Shown: piece by piece, positions 35,804-45,742 of the stretch
How positions within the stretch are numbered: the stretch's first letter is position 1
How the letters are laid out: the number at the start of each line of letters is the position of its first letter
Origin: Salsipaludibacter sp963735045
Lineage (GTDB): Bacteria > Actinomycetota > Nitriliruptoria > Nitriliruptorales > Nitriliruptoraceae
Direction of reading: 5' to 3'
DNA length: 64,000 nt
Assembly: GCA_963735045.1 (NCBI GenBank)
Contig: CAVTIZ010000003.1
Span: 496,001-560,000 of the forward strand
Notes under the pieces: generated by a model
The model's input: only the letters and a program-made list of their open reading frames with translations
The model's database searches: none
What the model was told of the DNA's origin: nothing
Translations under genes and position numbers: made by a program

Positions 35804-36856
35804 ATGCCACCCACCACGACCGTCTACAAGACCGGCAACCTTTCACGCGCCCCGAAGCTCATCGTCGACGTGATCGCCTCGGGCCAGGGCAACTCGATCC
35901 TGGTCAGCTATCCCAACGGGAAGTACATGCTGGTGGACTGCGGATCTCAGGCCCACGGGACCAACAACACGCTGTACGCCCATGTCAGCGCATACATCAC
36001 CACCGTGACCGGCGGCAACGACATTTCCTGCGTGGTCCTCACCCACGGCGATCAGGACCACACCTCGTGGATCCCCGACATCGACGAGGCGCAACGCCCC
36101 AAGTCGGTGTTCTACGGCGGCCTGCGCCGGGACCTCGACGACAAAACCCTGGCATGGGTACGCGGCCAGGAACGCCGCACGCCCCGGGGAAGCTGCCTGG
36201 TGTGGGACTTCAAGGGCTACCACAGTGTGGCGCCGGATGCCGACTTCCAGGGTGCCGACAGCAACGTCGACACCGATGTGTACGTGCTGGCGGCCGGCGA
36301 CGGCGACTCGCCGAACGCCCGCTCGGTGGTCCTGTTGCTGGTCTACGGCACCCAGGGCGTCGTGCTTACCGGTGATGCCACCACCGCCACCGAAGGTGAG
36401 ATCCTGGCCAACTTCCCGGGCAACTTCCTCAGCCAGTGCACCCTCCTGGTCCCTGGCCATCATGGTGCCTTCGAGTCCACCGCGCCAGACTTCCAAGACA
36501 CCCTGGCACCCGACGTCGCGGCACTGTCGGCGTCCGGCACCAACGCCAGCTACGCCCACCCCAACTGCGCCACCCTCCAGCAACTGACCGGGGCGCCCTA
36601 CGTCGGGGTCGGCACCGACCACTTCGTGACCTGCTCCGACGGCAAGGGGCAGGCATATGGCACGTCGCAGACCTCCAAGGCCGTGTACGTGACCGGCACC
36701 AACGGCGACATCCGCTTGACCACCGACGGCACCAAGGTCAACGTCAAGGTCTCTTCCATCGGGACGTCTCGACTGGCAATGCCACGACCCATCGCACGCC
36801 CAGCCCCGGGGCCACCCACAGCCCCGGTGGCAGCCCGAGGGGGTGGACGGCGATGA
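35804..36856 (+). CDS. Metallo-beta-lactamase-fold hydrolase (ComEC/Rec2-like type)
   Basis: 350 residues. The metal motif is THGDQDH (His81, Asp83, Asp85, His86), preceded by MLVDCGSQ and followed by VVLTGDATTATEG and LLVPGHHGAFEST, giving the third and fourth ligand regions of a binuclear site. The pattern resembles the hydrolase domain of ComEC and free-standing relatives, which act on phosphodiesters, but lipid-diphosphate or ester substrates are possible. The C-terminal 40 residues are Pro/Ala/Arg-rich and probably unstructured. GAAGGA precedes the ATG at 35804. The stop overlaps the start of the giant gene at 36853. Confidence 0.82.
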   Translation: MPPTTTVYKTGNLSRAPKLIVDVIASGQGNSILVSYPNGKYMLVDCGSQAHGTNNTLYAHVSAYITTVTGGNDISCVVLTHGDQDHTSWIPDIDEAQRPKSVFYGGLRRDLDDKTLAWVRGQERRTPRGSCLVWDFKGYHSVAPDADFQGADSNVDTDVYVLAAGDGDSPNARSVVLLLVYGTQGVVLTGDATTATEGEILANFPGNFLSQCTLLVPGHHGAFESTAPDFQDTLAPDVAALSASGTNASYAHPNCATLQQLTGAPYVGVGTDHFVTCSDGKGQAYGTSQTSKAVYVTGTNGDIRLTTDGTKVNVKVSSIGTSRLAMPRPIARPAPGPPTAPVAARGGGRR

Positions 36857-39800
36857 GCGCAATCACGACCCTCGCTGAGCTCCGGGCCGCGCTCGAGCAG
36901 ATGATCACCGGCAGCGGCTCCGCCCGCGTCTTCGAGCTGACCCAAGGCGCACTCGGATCACCCAACATCGACCGGCTCCTTGCGGGCTACCTGGCGCGCG
37001 ACACCAAGACCCTGACGCTGACCGATCCGACCGATCCCGCCGTCGACGGCGACACGGTGACGTTCACCGGCGGCGCCGTCGACATCCTCGACGTCGACGG
37101 CACCGCGACGGTGGCGTTCGACCTGGCCGATGACGGCGCACCGTCGCTGCTGCTGGAACTGCCCGTGGCTGACAAGGACTGGCGCCTCACCACCTCGTTC
37201 CCCGCCTGGGACTACGGCACCGCCGCCCCCCTCGGAAAGCTGGGCTGGGCCGAGCCAGTCCTGCGGTTCACCTCCATGGACCGGCCGGCGGTCGCTGGTC
37301 GCCCGGCCCTGACCGCTTTCCTCGACCTTGCCGCGACGACGGTTGACCTGTCGGGCATCATCGGCGTGCTGGCCAACCTGCCCGGGGTGTGCAGTTCAAC
37401 GGGTTCACGGGTGCGGTCTCCGGGCCGCTCGACGCCCCGTTGGTCCGCTTCTCGTCGGCATCGACCGCCCCGGCGGCGCTCGGCTACCTGGTCCTGCCCC
37501 TGACCGCCTCGGCCATCGCTTCGGCCGACAACCCGTTCGACAAGTCCCCGACTCCCCCACCGCCGGTCTACACCTACCTCCAGTTGTCCGCCGAGCTCGC
37601 GCTGCCCCAGCCGACCAGTGTCCCACCGGTCCCCGTGTCGATGGACTTCACCGCCCTGGGCTCGCTGCTGCAGTTCACGGCCGACCTCCGGAAGGTGTCC
37701 AGCTACGCGCTGCAGGAGTTCGCAGGCTTCGTGAACTCCGCGCCCATCGACACCTATCTCGACGAGTACGTCTCCCTGTCCGGGGACGTCGAACTGCGCG
37801 ACCTCGCCGTGACGGTCGACACCGATGCCATGTCCCTGGCCGCGGTGTCTCTCACGGCCGGCACCAGCCAGCCACTCACCGTGGTCACGGACTGGGTCGT
37901 GATCCCCGACATCACCGTCGGATTCACCGTCAACGACCCACTCGGCGCCAGGACGATCTACGCCACGATCACCGGTGAGTTCGACTTCCTCACCGACGTC
38001 CCGGTCCGGGTGTCGGGTAGCTACCCGCAGATGCGGTTCACCGGTGGCCTGGCCACCGACACCCCGATCAGCATCCAACAGGTCTTCCAGCACTTCCTAT
38101 CGGACACCTCCGACGTCCCGAACGTGGAGATCGACGCACTCGCGGTCACCGCCGACCTGACCGCCAAGACCTACGGCTTCAGCTTCGCGGTCTCGTCGGC
38201 GTGGAAGATCCCGGTTGGCATCGCCCAGATCGAGCTGGCGCAAGCCGGCCTCGACCTGACCCACACGACCGGCACGTCGGGCTTCAGCGGTGCCATCGCC
38301 GCCACCGCCAAGGTCTTCGACGCCTCGGACACGTTGGTGGCCACGTTCTTCATGGACTGGACCCTGCCGGGATCGTTCCTGCTCAAGGGCACCTTCCCCG
38401 ACATCGACCTGAGCGCCCTGGCCGAGACGCTGACCGGCGGGTTCCTGCCCACCGTGGCCGGGCTGCCGAGCATCCACCTCACCCAAACCGTGGTGCAGCT
38501 GACCATCAGCACCTCCACCGAACCCGAGCACGTTGCAGCCGTACGCGCCGCCCTGCCACAGGCGTCGGGCGGGACGGTCTATGACTTCACGGCCTCGACC
38601 GCCATCACGGTCGACAAGTTCGGTGACATCGACCTGCTGTTCGAGCTCGTGCGTGGCAGCGGCGACGATGACGGCTTCGTCGCCGGCCTGCTGGTCGCAC
38701 CCACCTGGACACCCGATGCCATCTGGTCCGGTCTCAAACCGGTCTTCGACGTCATCTCCCTGACCGGGGCCGGGGTCATCCTGTCGTCCTTGGACAACCC
38801 GACCGCACGCCTGTCGAACTTCTCCAACCTTCCCTACGTGCCGGACAGCTTCGGCAAGGGCGTCACCTTCTTCGCCGAACTGTCGGTGGCCGACAAGGCC
38901 CTGCAACCCCTCGGCCTGGTGCTGCCTGCCCACACCGCGTTGCAACTGTCCGCCCACATCGACACGTCGGACATCACCAAGTCCGACATCGCCGCCAGCC
39001 TGCCGGCGGTGCAGATCCACAACGACCTCACCTGGGATGGACTCACCCTTGACCTGGCCCCGGGTCAGGGCACGTTCTCGTTGAAGACCTCGGCGACGTT
39101 CCACTTCACGTCGGAGTCGGTCAAGCTGAGCGGTTCCGGAACCATCGCAGTCAGCGCCACGCCGAGCATCACGATCGGCCTGTCGGTCTCCGACTGGGCC
39201 GAGCCGTTCGGGATCCAGGGGCTGACCATCCGCACGTTCGGCATGACCGTTGGCCTGGACGAGGTCGGGGTCAGCATCGGTCTGCTAGGCAGCTTCGAGA
39301 TCGGCGAGGGGTCGGACCAGTTCAGCCTGACCATCGGTGGCGAGGTCATCGACTTCGAAGCCCCCGGAGCATTGGTGTTCGCACTGGAGGCCAGCGCCAA
39401 GAGGCTGGAACTGACCACGCTGATCAAGCAGTTCACCGACCTCGACCTATCGCAGGTACCGCTTTTGAACGGGTTGGCGTTCAAGTCACTGGGCTTCTAC
39501 CTGGTGGACGACCCGGCCGGTTGGACGGCTCCGCCACCGGACATCCACCACTATCCCTTGGGGATCGGCCTCAACGCCGACATCTTCTTCTACGACTTCG
39601 AGCTCACCATCTTCGCCCAGGTGGAGAAGAGCGTCGGCATCATCGCCAGTGGCAAGCTCAACAAGCGGGTCGAGATCCTCGAGGTGCTCGTGATCTCCGA
39701 CGAGACGGGCACAACCGGACCGTCGGCATCCATCAACACCTCATCGCTTGCACCGGGGGCTCCTACTCCCGGAGTGATGTTGGTCACCTCACCTGAGTAC

Positions 39801-40631
39801 CGGGCGCTCGTACCGCAGTTCGCCCAGGCGATACGACCAATCAACCCACTGACCCTCCTCAGCCAGGCAGGCCAGGAGCCCTACTTCGCGTTCTCCGGCG
39901 GCATCGACCTCATGGGCCTGGAGCGCATCCGCTTCTCCGGCTCGGCCACCGACCAGGGGTTCGAGGTGAACTTCTCCGCCGAACTGGCCGATCTGTTCAG
40001 CGCGCACTTCGCCGCCGCCTACTCGAGTTCCACGGGGTTCATTGGCCATGCCGACGGTCGTTTCGACTTCACCCACACGTTCGCCGATGGCCTGTCGGTG
40101 CTGGGCATCACGCTGATCCCGGCTGGCACGACCATCGAGGGCCCCAACGCTTCCCTGTCCATCGACGTGACGGTGAACGCCACCACTGCCGAGCTCGCGG
40201 TGGCGCTGTCATTCCACTGGAAGTCGATCTCGTTCGACCTGGCCTTCACCCTCAACGCCGAACAGATCGCCGACCTGCTGAAGAACCTGTTCGCCCAGGT
40301 CGTGGTCTGGATCGAGGACAACGTCACCACCTTCCTCGACGACATCCTCAAGGATGTGACCTCCTTCATCTCCTGGATCGCAAAGGAGGGACAGGCGCTG
40401 GCGATCGACGTCATCACCGTGGCCAAACTGCTCTACCACTGGTTCGAGGAAACCGACATCAACCAACTGGCAGAGCACCTCGTCGCTGCAACGATCTACG
40501 GCCTCTACGACATGGCCCGCGCCCTGGTGCAGGTGTTCGGCGTGGCCCTTGCCGACGCCGTCGCCCTGTTGGAGAAGCTCATGGACGACGTGTGCGAGGT
40601 CGAGAAAACCCAAGCACTGATCTACGGCTGA
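36853..40631 (+). CDS. Giant beta-rich protein of about 1,260 residues, one frame change
   Basis: Not recognised. The first 178 codons (to about 37385) and the following 1,080-codon frame from 37389 join after LANLPGV into QFNGFTGAVSGPL, needing one frame change. The protein is built of alternating strands rich in Thr, Ser, Val, Leu and Asp, repeated without an obvious exact period (for example FFAELSVADKALQPLGL, ITIGLSVSDWAEPFGIQGL, YFAFSGGIDLMGLERIRF). The last 160 residues change to amphipathic helices (LAFTLNAEQIADLLKNLFAQ, EDNVTTFLDDILKDV). There is no signal peptide or transmembrane helix. It looks like a long beta scaffold, perhaps a lipid-binding tube or a shell or fibre protein; all of this is inference. 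Confidence 0.75.
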
Positions 40632-41077
40632 ACGAGCCCACCGGCTGTGAACGACGACATCATGTCCCCAGTGGCCACCGGAGCTCCCCGACGTGGGGGA
40701 TGGCATAGGTTCCACTCATCAAGGGGGTGTGCGTTCGAGCCAACCGAGGATGCCGTTGAGTCCGTCGTCAAGGCGAGACTCCGCACGGACTGTCAACCCA
40801 CCCCAGCCGTTCTTGCCTACTTGCGTCCCAGGGCCGCTCAACGCACCGGGCGGCTCAGGCCGGCCATCCCTCCGGTAAGGCGCGGGATCTCAATACTCCG
40901 CCGGACGCCGGCGGACCCTCGGATAGCTGGTGGATCTCGCGACTTTCATGGTCGGCCTCAAGTCTCTGGAATCCGCGGGCCCACTCAGCCGGGTGAGTGC
41001 GGTACCAAGCTTCTGTAGGAAGGTCCAGGTGCGCGGCCACGGTGGAGGTCATTCGATCAGACACTGCGCCGAGCTGA
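40632..41077. other. Spacer after the operon
   Basis: 446 bases, no supported gene. Contains weak motif relatives (GCGCGGGATCTCAATACTCC near 40880, and a second GGATCTCGCGAC near 40932). No clear terminator hairpin was found after the operon. Confidence 0.4.
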
Positions 41078-41847
41078 TCAAGCACGGCTCTCGAAGTGCG
41101 CGGCAATGTGTTCGGCGATGACTTGGGACCCATCCGTCGCTGAGCCGGTCCTAGTCAACCGACGCTGCTGAGCACGTCGAACGACCAAAGCCACCGCGAA
41201 GAAGAGGAGCGACAACACCAAACGAACGCGAGCACCGGAAGAATCGATAATGCACCGGACCCCGAATCCGACTGCGTAGGGAGAAGGGACCGCGCGAAAC
41301 TCTCCAAGGGAGTGAGATCCTGCGTGGGACTGCCCCCGACTTCTGGTGCGATCGACCAGACCGTGGTCCAAGCCAGCGCCATCAGGACCAGCAGCACGCC
41401 GACCGCAGCTACAACAATCCAGCTCCGAGGCCCCGCCTTGCCGCGCCTTCGGGCTTCCGACGTACCTCCAAGAGACGACCTGTGGACCGTTGCGCGGCTG
41501 AGGTCGACCCACTGATATCCCCTCAGGTCCTCTCTCAGGGGCGTCGAATCGAGCAATACAGGAACGATCGGCGTACCGAGATCTCGCGCCTGGTCCACCT
41601 CTCCGCGGACCTCGGGCGAGGCTGCCGAGTGCGAACACCAGAGGACGTAGATCAACGTCGCTGAGTCCACGGCCTCGCGTATCGCCTGTCGCCACTGAGC
41701 GCCGGGTCGAATGCTGTCCATGTCGTGGAAGACGTCGTCTCGAGCGCGGAGCAGTTCGACGACTGGTCGGGCCAGCCGGGCGTCGGAACGGCTGTAGGAG
41801 ACGAAGACCGGGGAACTCACGAGGTCATGACCCCCTCTTGGATTCAA
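41078..41847 (-). CDS. TIR-domain membrane protein, probable frame change
   Basis: N-terminal TIR domain (about 1-130): FVSYSRSDARLARPVVELL, a DMDSIRPGAQW box-2-like loop and LIYVLWCSHSAASPEV. Then a transmembrane helix (about 148-166, WIVVAAVGVLLVLMALAW). In the frame from 41847 the end (41155) is Ser/Trp-rich; a one-base change near 41225 leads instead to a second helix LVLSLLFFAVALVV followed by a basic tail ending at 41078, which is the more natural protein. TIR domains in bacteria cleave NAD or signal in anti-phage defence. The catalytic Glu may be the one in SPEVRGEVDQ. The start may instead be GTG 41820. Confidence 0.75.
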
Positions 41848-42181
41848 CGTCGATGGTCCGGATGACTCAGCTGGTGAGCACTCTAGGGCCCCTCGGCCGT
41901 ATGCGTTGTGAGCACGAATCGAGAATCCGCATTCCTCCAGCTCTGCATGTGGCAGACGGACGACTCACCGAGGGCGGCCCTCCGCCATCCCTCTGGTAGT
42001 AGGGGTTGCCCGGCCTGCGGGAGCCGCGGGCGGCGCGGCGGATGTCTGGTGGACTCGGTGGCGGCGTCGTTCAGCAACCATCGGATAGCTGTCCGGTATC
42101 GCCACTCTCGGCCAGCCTGTGAGACCTACCGGGAGCCGCGATCTGGACACTTCGAAACGGCGCGTGGATCCTGCAGAGCCA
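41848..42181. other. Spacer with dispersed-motif copy
   Basis: 334 bases, no gene. GGGAGCCGCGATCTGGACAC then TTCG at 42131-42154 is a good copy of the spacer motif. Confidence 0.5.
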
Positions 42182-42883
42182 CTAGGGAAGCGACTCACCA
42201 CTGAACCGAAGAGAGGGACCACCAGGCACCAAGGGTTGTTCGGTGTGTACCTGCCATAGATCGTTGTCCGGGTTGCAGTCCGGACACACGTTCCAGCCCG
42301 TCATCGGGGAGGGCTCGAATCTGCTCTTAGCCCAGATTCGTGCAATGTCCAACCCCTGCTCGATGAGCCTGTCCATCCGATACGTCAGGTCTCGGAGGGC
42401 GCCAGGGGACCTGTCGACATTCTCCGTCCCGCTCTTGGCATGGCGGTATCCCTCCGCCCTGCCGCAGTACCGACACCGGGCCTTCGCTGCCGCATGCACG
42501 ACGGCGTTGCGGGCCTTCGAGGCGTCGCGCACAGCGTCCAGCCACAAGACCATCCCGAACAGGTCGGTCTGAGGGTTGACTTTCCACTTGCTTTGCTGAT
42601 CCTTCCAGACGCGGCGCAACTGATCTGCCGCTCGGCCCGTGGTCATGCCCTCGTCGCGTTTCCGCCCCGACCACTCCAAGAGGTCCTTGAGCAGTTCGCA
42701 CAGCATGGTGTCCGACAACGTCAGCGCAGCCATTGGGCCAGCATCTTCGGCACTGGGCGTCGCGGCCCGGGGACGATCGTCGTCGCAGGAGTTCGTCGGG
42801 GTCGGTGACATGTCCTCGCCTGGAATCGGTGAGAAGTCAGCGTGCCCGCAAGACCCGCAACGCCGCAACCGTGCTGTGTGCAT
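42182..42883 (-). CDS. Zinc-ribbon protein of unknown function
   Basis: 233 residues, family not recognised. Three CxxC-type pairs are visible: CGSCGH near residue 9, CRYCGR in the middle and CPDC near the end, typical of metal-binding structural sites. The centre is helical (LCELLKDLLEWSGRKRDEG, MVLWLDAVRDASKARNAVVH). No catalytic motif seen. Starts at ATG 42883 after GAGGG. Insertion sequence copy B entered 45 bases upstream of this start, probably into its promoter. Confidence 0.65.
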   Translation of the reverse strand: MHTARLRRCGSCGHADFSPIPGEDMSPTPTNSCDDDRPRAATPSAEDAGPMAALTLSDTMLCELLKDLLEWSGRKRDEGMTTGRAADQLRRVWKDQQSKWKVNPQTDLFGMVLWLDAVRDASKARNAVVHAAAKARCRYCGRAEGYRHAKSGTENVDRSPGALRDLTYRMDRLIEQGLDIARIWAKSRFEPSPMTGWNVCPDCNPDNDLWQVHTEQPLVPGGPSLRFSGESLP

Positions 42884-42935
42884 AGTCGCCCTCGCATCCT
42901 GCTCGGATGACGTACATGCCGACTGGGCCTAATCC

Positions 42936-44355
42936 GGCGCTTCGGAAGTTGTTGGGGGTGAGCCGGTCGGGGGTGCTGGGTAGGACACAGGGACTCCGCA
43001 AGACTGGGGGTGTCTGAAGCCACCCAGCTGCTGGAGTCCCTGTGCATCCTGATCCTATGACGCTGTGCCGTGTCCTCGTTGGTCTGCCGGACGTGGACGT
43101 GCTTGAACGTGACCGAAGCCACCGACGGCGTCGCCGATGGTCGTCGAGGTCGCCTCGATCCTGGACCGGCCCGACTGTCGAGCATGCGGGACGGGGGCGA
43201 CGGTCCACGAGACCCGCCGCCGGCGGATGGTCGACATGACCTCGTATGGACGCAGGACGGTGCTGGTGTGGCGTCAGGTCCGCTGGGCCTGCCTGACGTC
43301 GTCGTGTCCGGTGCGGACGTGGATGCAGGTCGACTCTCGCGATCGTGGTCGGCAACCGCGGGATCACCGACCGGGCCGCGAGGTGGGCATGTGAACAGGT
43401 TGGCCGGCATGGCCGTTCGGTGTCGGAGGTCGCTGACGATCTCGGCGCGGATTGGCACACCGATCAACCGTGCCGTGGTCGCCTACGGCACCGCCCTGGT
43501 CGACGATCCCGACCGCATCGGGCAGGTCGCGGTGCTCGGGCTGGACGAGACCGCGTTCGTCCGGAGGGGCCGGTTCCGACGTCGGGTCTGGTCGACCCAG
43601 CTGGTCGGTGACGGCCAACTCCTCGACGTCGTGGAGGGCCGTGACGCCGCCCCGGCATGCGCATGGCTGGCCGACCGGCCCGACCAGTGGGTCAACGCCA
43701 TCGGCCACGTCACGCTGGACCTGTCGGGGACCTACCGCAAGGTCGCCGACACGATGCTGCCCGCCGCCGTCCAGGTCGCAGATCCGTTCCACGTGGTCCG
43801 GCTCGCCAACCAGTGCGTCGACGAGACCCGCCGGCGGGTTCAACAGGACGTGCTGGGGCATCGGGGCCGCAAGACCGATCCGCTCTATCGGATCCGCAAG
43901 CTGTTGATCATGGCCGACGACCGCCTCGACGACGACGCGAAGTCACGCCGCCAAGGACTGCTGGCCGCGGGTGACCCGCGAGGCGAGGTCGCCGACGCCT
44001 GGACCGCCAAGCAGGCCGTCCACGAGCTCTACGACATCGACGACCCGAACCTCGCGCTGGACTGGGTCCGCGAGCTCGCCGACAGTTGCACCGACGGCGC
44101 CTACGGCCCCGAGATCCGCCGGCTCGGCCGGACCCTGCGACGGTGGGCCGAACCGATCGCGGCCTGGCACGCCTCCCGCGCCACCAACGGCCCCGTGGAA
44201 GCGATCAACAACCTCGCGAAGCGGATCAAGCGGGTCGCGTTCGGGCTGACGAACTGGACCCACTGGCGCATCCGGGTGCTGCTCTACGCCGGCAAGCCCG
44301 ACTGGTCCAAGCTCGCCACCATCACCCCGACACCCACGTGAACTTCCGAAGCGCC
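42936..44355 (+). mobile_element. ISL3-family insertion sequence (copy B), 1,420 bp
   Basis: Terminal inverted repeats are perfect over 15 bp: GGCGCTTCGGAAGTT at 42936-42950 and its complement AACTTCCGAAGCGCC at 44341-44355. The 8-bp target duplication CCTAATCC is perfect at 42928-42935 and 44356-44363. The ends differ from copy A, so this is another ISL3 lineage. The transposase inside is frame-broken. Confidence 0.95.
43057..44341 (+). pseudogene. ISL3 transposase with about four frame changes
   Basis: The C-terminal 880 bases give an intact core (VLGLDETAFVRRG, DPFHVVRLAN, TNGPVEAINNLAKRIKR with all three DDE residues). The N-terminal part is split: LCRVLVGLPDVDVL, then NVTEATDGVA, then VEVASILDRPDCRACG (zinc ribbon, partner WACLTSSC), then VVGNRGITDRAARWACEQVG, each in the next frame. 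Changes lie near 43100, 43137, 43330 and 43460. Together with pristine ends this is either a just-inactivated element or a consensus error. The stop codon overlaps the right inverted repeat. Confidence 0.85.
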
Positions 44356-44390
44356 CCTAATCCTGCCACCATCGCCCGACACTTTCGTGG

Positions 44391-44477
44391 ACTTCCGAAG
44401 TACCAGATACCAGACATCTGTCCGCTCGAGATACTTCTGTGGGCGTCGGCGGCCATAGGAGAGCCGCCGATACCTCA
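44391..44477 (+). repeat. Solo end-like repeat and spacer motif next to IS copy B
   Basis: ACTTCCGAAG at 44391-44400 repeats bases 44342-44351 of the right IS end, 49 bp further out. GGAGAGCCGCCGATACCTCA at 44458-44477 is a partial spacer motif. Confidence 0.5.
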
Positions 44478-44519
44478 TGGTGTTTGTAGTGAACCCGCGA
44501 GCTCCTGTCACCTCCCACC

Positions 44520-44882
44520 TCAGCCGGGGCCACGGCCACACAGGATCAGGTCATCACGGCTGTCCTCTCCCGCGTACCAGCCCCTACGCCCAGTCGCGCA
44601 CAGCACCAGGCTTGACATCCCACGGCCGTGCAGACCTCGAACGGCCGCGACGAGGTCCATGCTGCGAGCCTGATAGTCAACGTCTTCGGAGACGACCACG
44701 ACGCGGTCACCCGAACTGGACGACCGGAGATGGTCGATCACCTCGTCGGCACTACATGCCCCCGCGGGGCTGGCCACCCGCGGGAGGAACTCAAGCTTGT
44801 GGCTGAGCAGATCGGAGAGCTGTCGGAGCTCTTCCGACTGTTCTGGGCCCGCGGAACGAGGTGAATCACCCGGCGAGCGCAC
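44520..44882 (-). CDS. Short hypothetical protein, perhaps remnant of a longer gene
   Basis: 120 codons; only the last 65 look like protein (GDRVVVVSEDVDYQARSMDL, then a basic loop and LVLCATGRRG). A helical stretch upstream (SDLLSHKLEFLPRVASP) fits the same frame, while another protein-like piece (QVIIEEASGHVVAGACFGAD) lies in a different frame near 44890-44985. This may be a gene of about 155 residues broken by frame changes. Family unknown; low confidence. Confidence 0.3.
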   Translation of the reverse strand: MRSPGDSPRSAGPEQSEELRQLSDLLSHKLEFLPRVASPAGACSADEVIDHLRSSSSGDRVVVVSEDVDYQARSMDLVAAVRGLHGRGMSSLVLCATGRRGWYAGEDSRDDLILCGRGPG

Positions 44883-45073
44883 CCGGCCTCAAGCACGCGC
44901 GGCAAGATCCGCTCCAAAGCAGGCACCGGCGACGACGTGTCCACTCGCTTCCTCGATGATCACCTGTCGGTGTGGATGCTGCATGTCGGCGAACCTACAC
45001 GCCGAACCCAGACCATTCGGTATCTGTCCGATCCCGACACTTCCTAGGATGCCGCCCGGGCAGGTGGCGAATG

Positions 45074-45682
45074 TCAGTGATCGTGGTCGCCTGTCCAGGC
45101 TTCGCGGCCTTCGCTCACGGCCAGCCATGCCACGCCCAGTGCCGCCACGGGGTCGGCCCACCACCAGCCGAAGGTGGCGTTGAGCGCGAGACCGGCCAGC
45201 ACGATGGCCGACAACCAAGTGCACAGCAGGGTCTCCTGCGCATCGGCCAGCACGACATGACTGTCCATGGCCCGCCCGACCTGGCGCTTGGCCAGGGCCA
45301 GCAGCGGCATCACCAGCAGCGACAGTGCGGTGATGGTGATCCCGACCGGCGACGCGGCCGGCTGGGTGGCCGCCACCAGGTCGCGCACGGACTCGACCAC
45401 GATGTAGCCGGCCAACAGGAAGAAGCTGACCCCGATCAGCCGCAGCGCGTGACGCTCGCGGTCCTCGGACAGGTCGGGATCCCACAACTGCCACAAGACC
45501 ACGGTGGCGGACAGGGTCTCGATGACCGCGTCGATCCCGAACCCGACCAGCGCGGTCGACCTCGCCCCGATCCCGGCCCAGATCGACACGGCGGCCTCGA
45601 CCACGTTCCACGCGATGGTGGCCCAGGCCAGCCACAACGCCCGCCGCCGCCAGGTCACGGCGGTGTCGTTGCCCACCTCCAT
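45074..45682 (-). CDS. Cation diffusion facilitator-like transporter
   Basis: 202-residue membrane protein with about six transmembrane helices. The first helix pair carries TIAWNVVEAAVSIWAG and TALVGFGIDAVIETLSA, where the Asp corresponds to the metal-site residue of CDF exporters; MDSHVVLADAQETLLC holds the matching site of the fifth helix. It lacks the cytoplasmic C-terminal domain of long CDFs and ends with HDH. Divergent from a CmtR-type metal sensor across a 60-bp spacer with an inverted repeat, so it probably exports the metal that the sensor detects. Confidence 0.85.
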   Translation of the reverse strand: MEVGNDTAVTWRRRALWLAWATIAWNVVEAAVSIWAGIGARSTALVGFGIDAVIETLSATVVLWQLWDPDLSEDRERHALRLIGVSFFLLAGYIVVESVRDLVAATQPAASPVGITITALSLLVMPLLALAKRQVGRAMDSHVVLADAQETLLCTWLSAIVLAGLALNATFGWWWADPVAALGVAWLAVSEGREAWTGDHDH

Positions 45683-45706
45683 CCACGAGCCTTTGATCGG
45701 TATATA

Positions 45707-45719
45707 ACGATAGCATCGT
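45707..45719. promoter_or_regulatory. Operator between CDF exporter and ArsR regulator
   Basis: ACGAT-AGC-ATCGT is a perfect inverted repeat overlapping TATATAACGATAG, an AT-rich promoter-like tract in otherwise GC-rich DNA. Likely binding site of the adjacent repressor controlling both genes. Confidence 0.65.
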
Positions 45720-45742
45720 CACAAGCCGATGATAGGGACGCC

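Noticed and set aside
40647..41018. 123-codon plus-strand frame after the giant gene
   Set aside because: Arg/Pro-rich and contains spacer-motif DNA; no protein pattern and no coupling to the operon.
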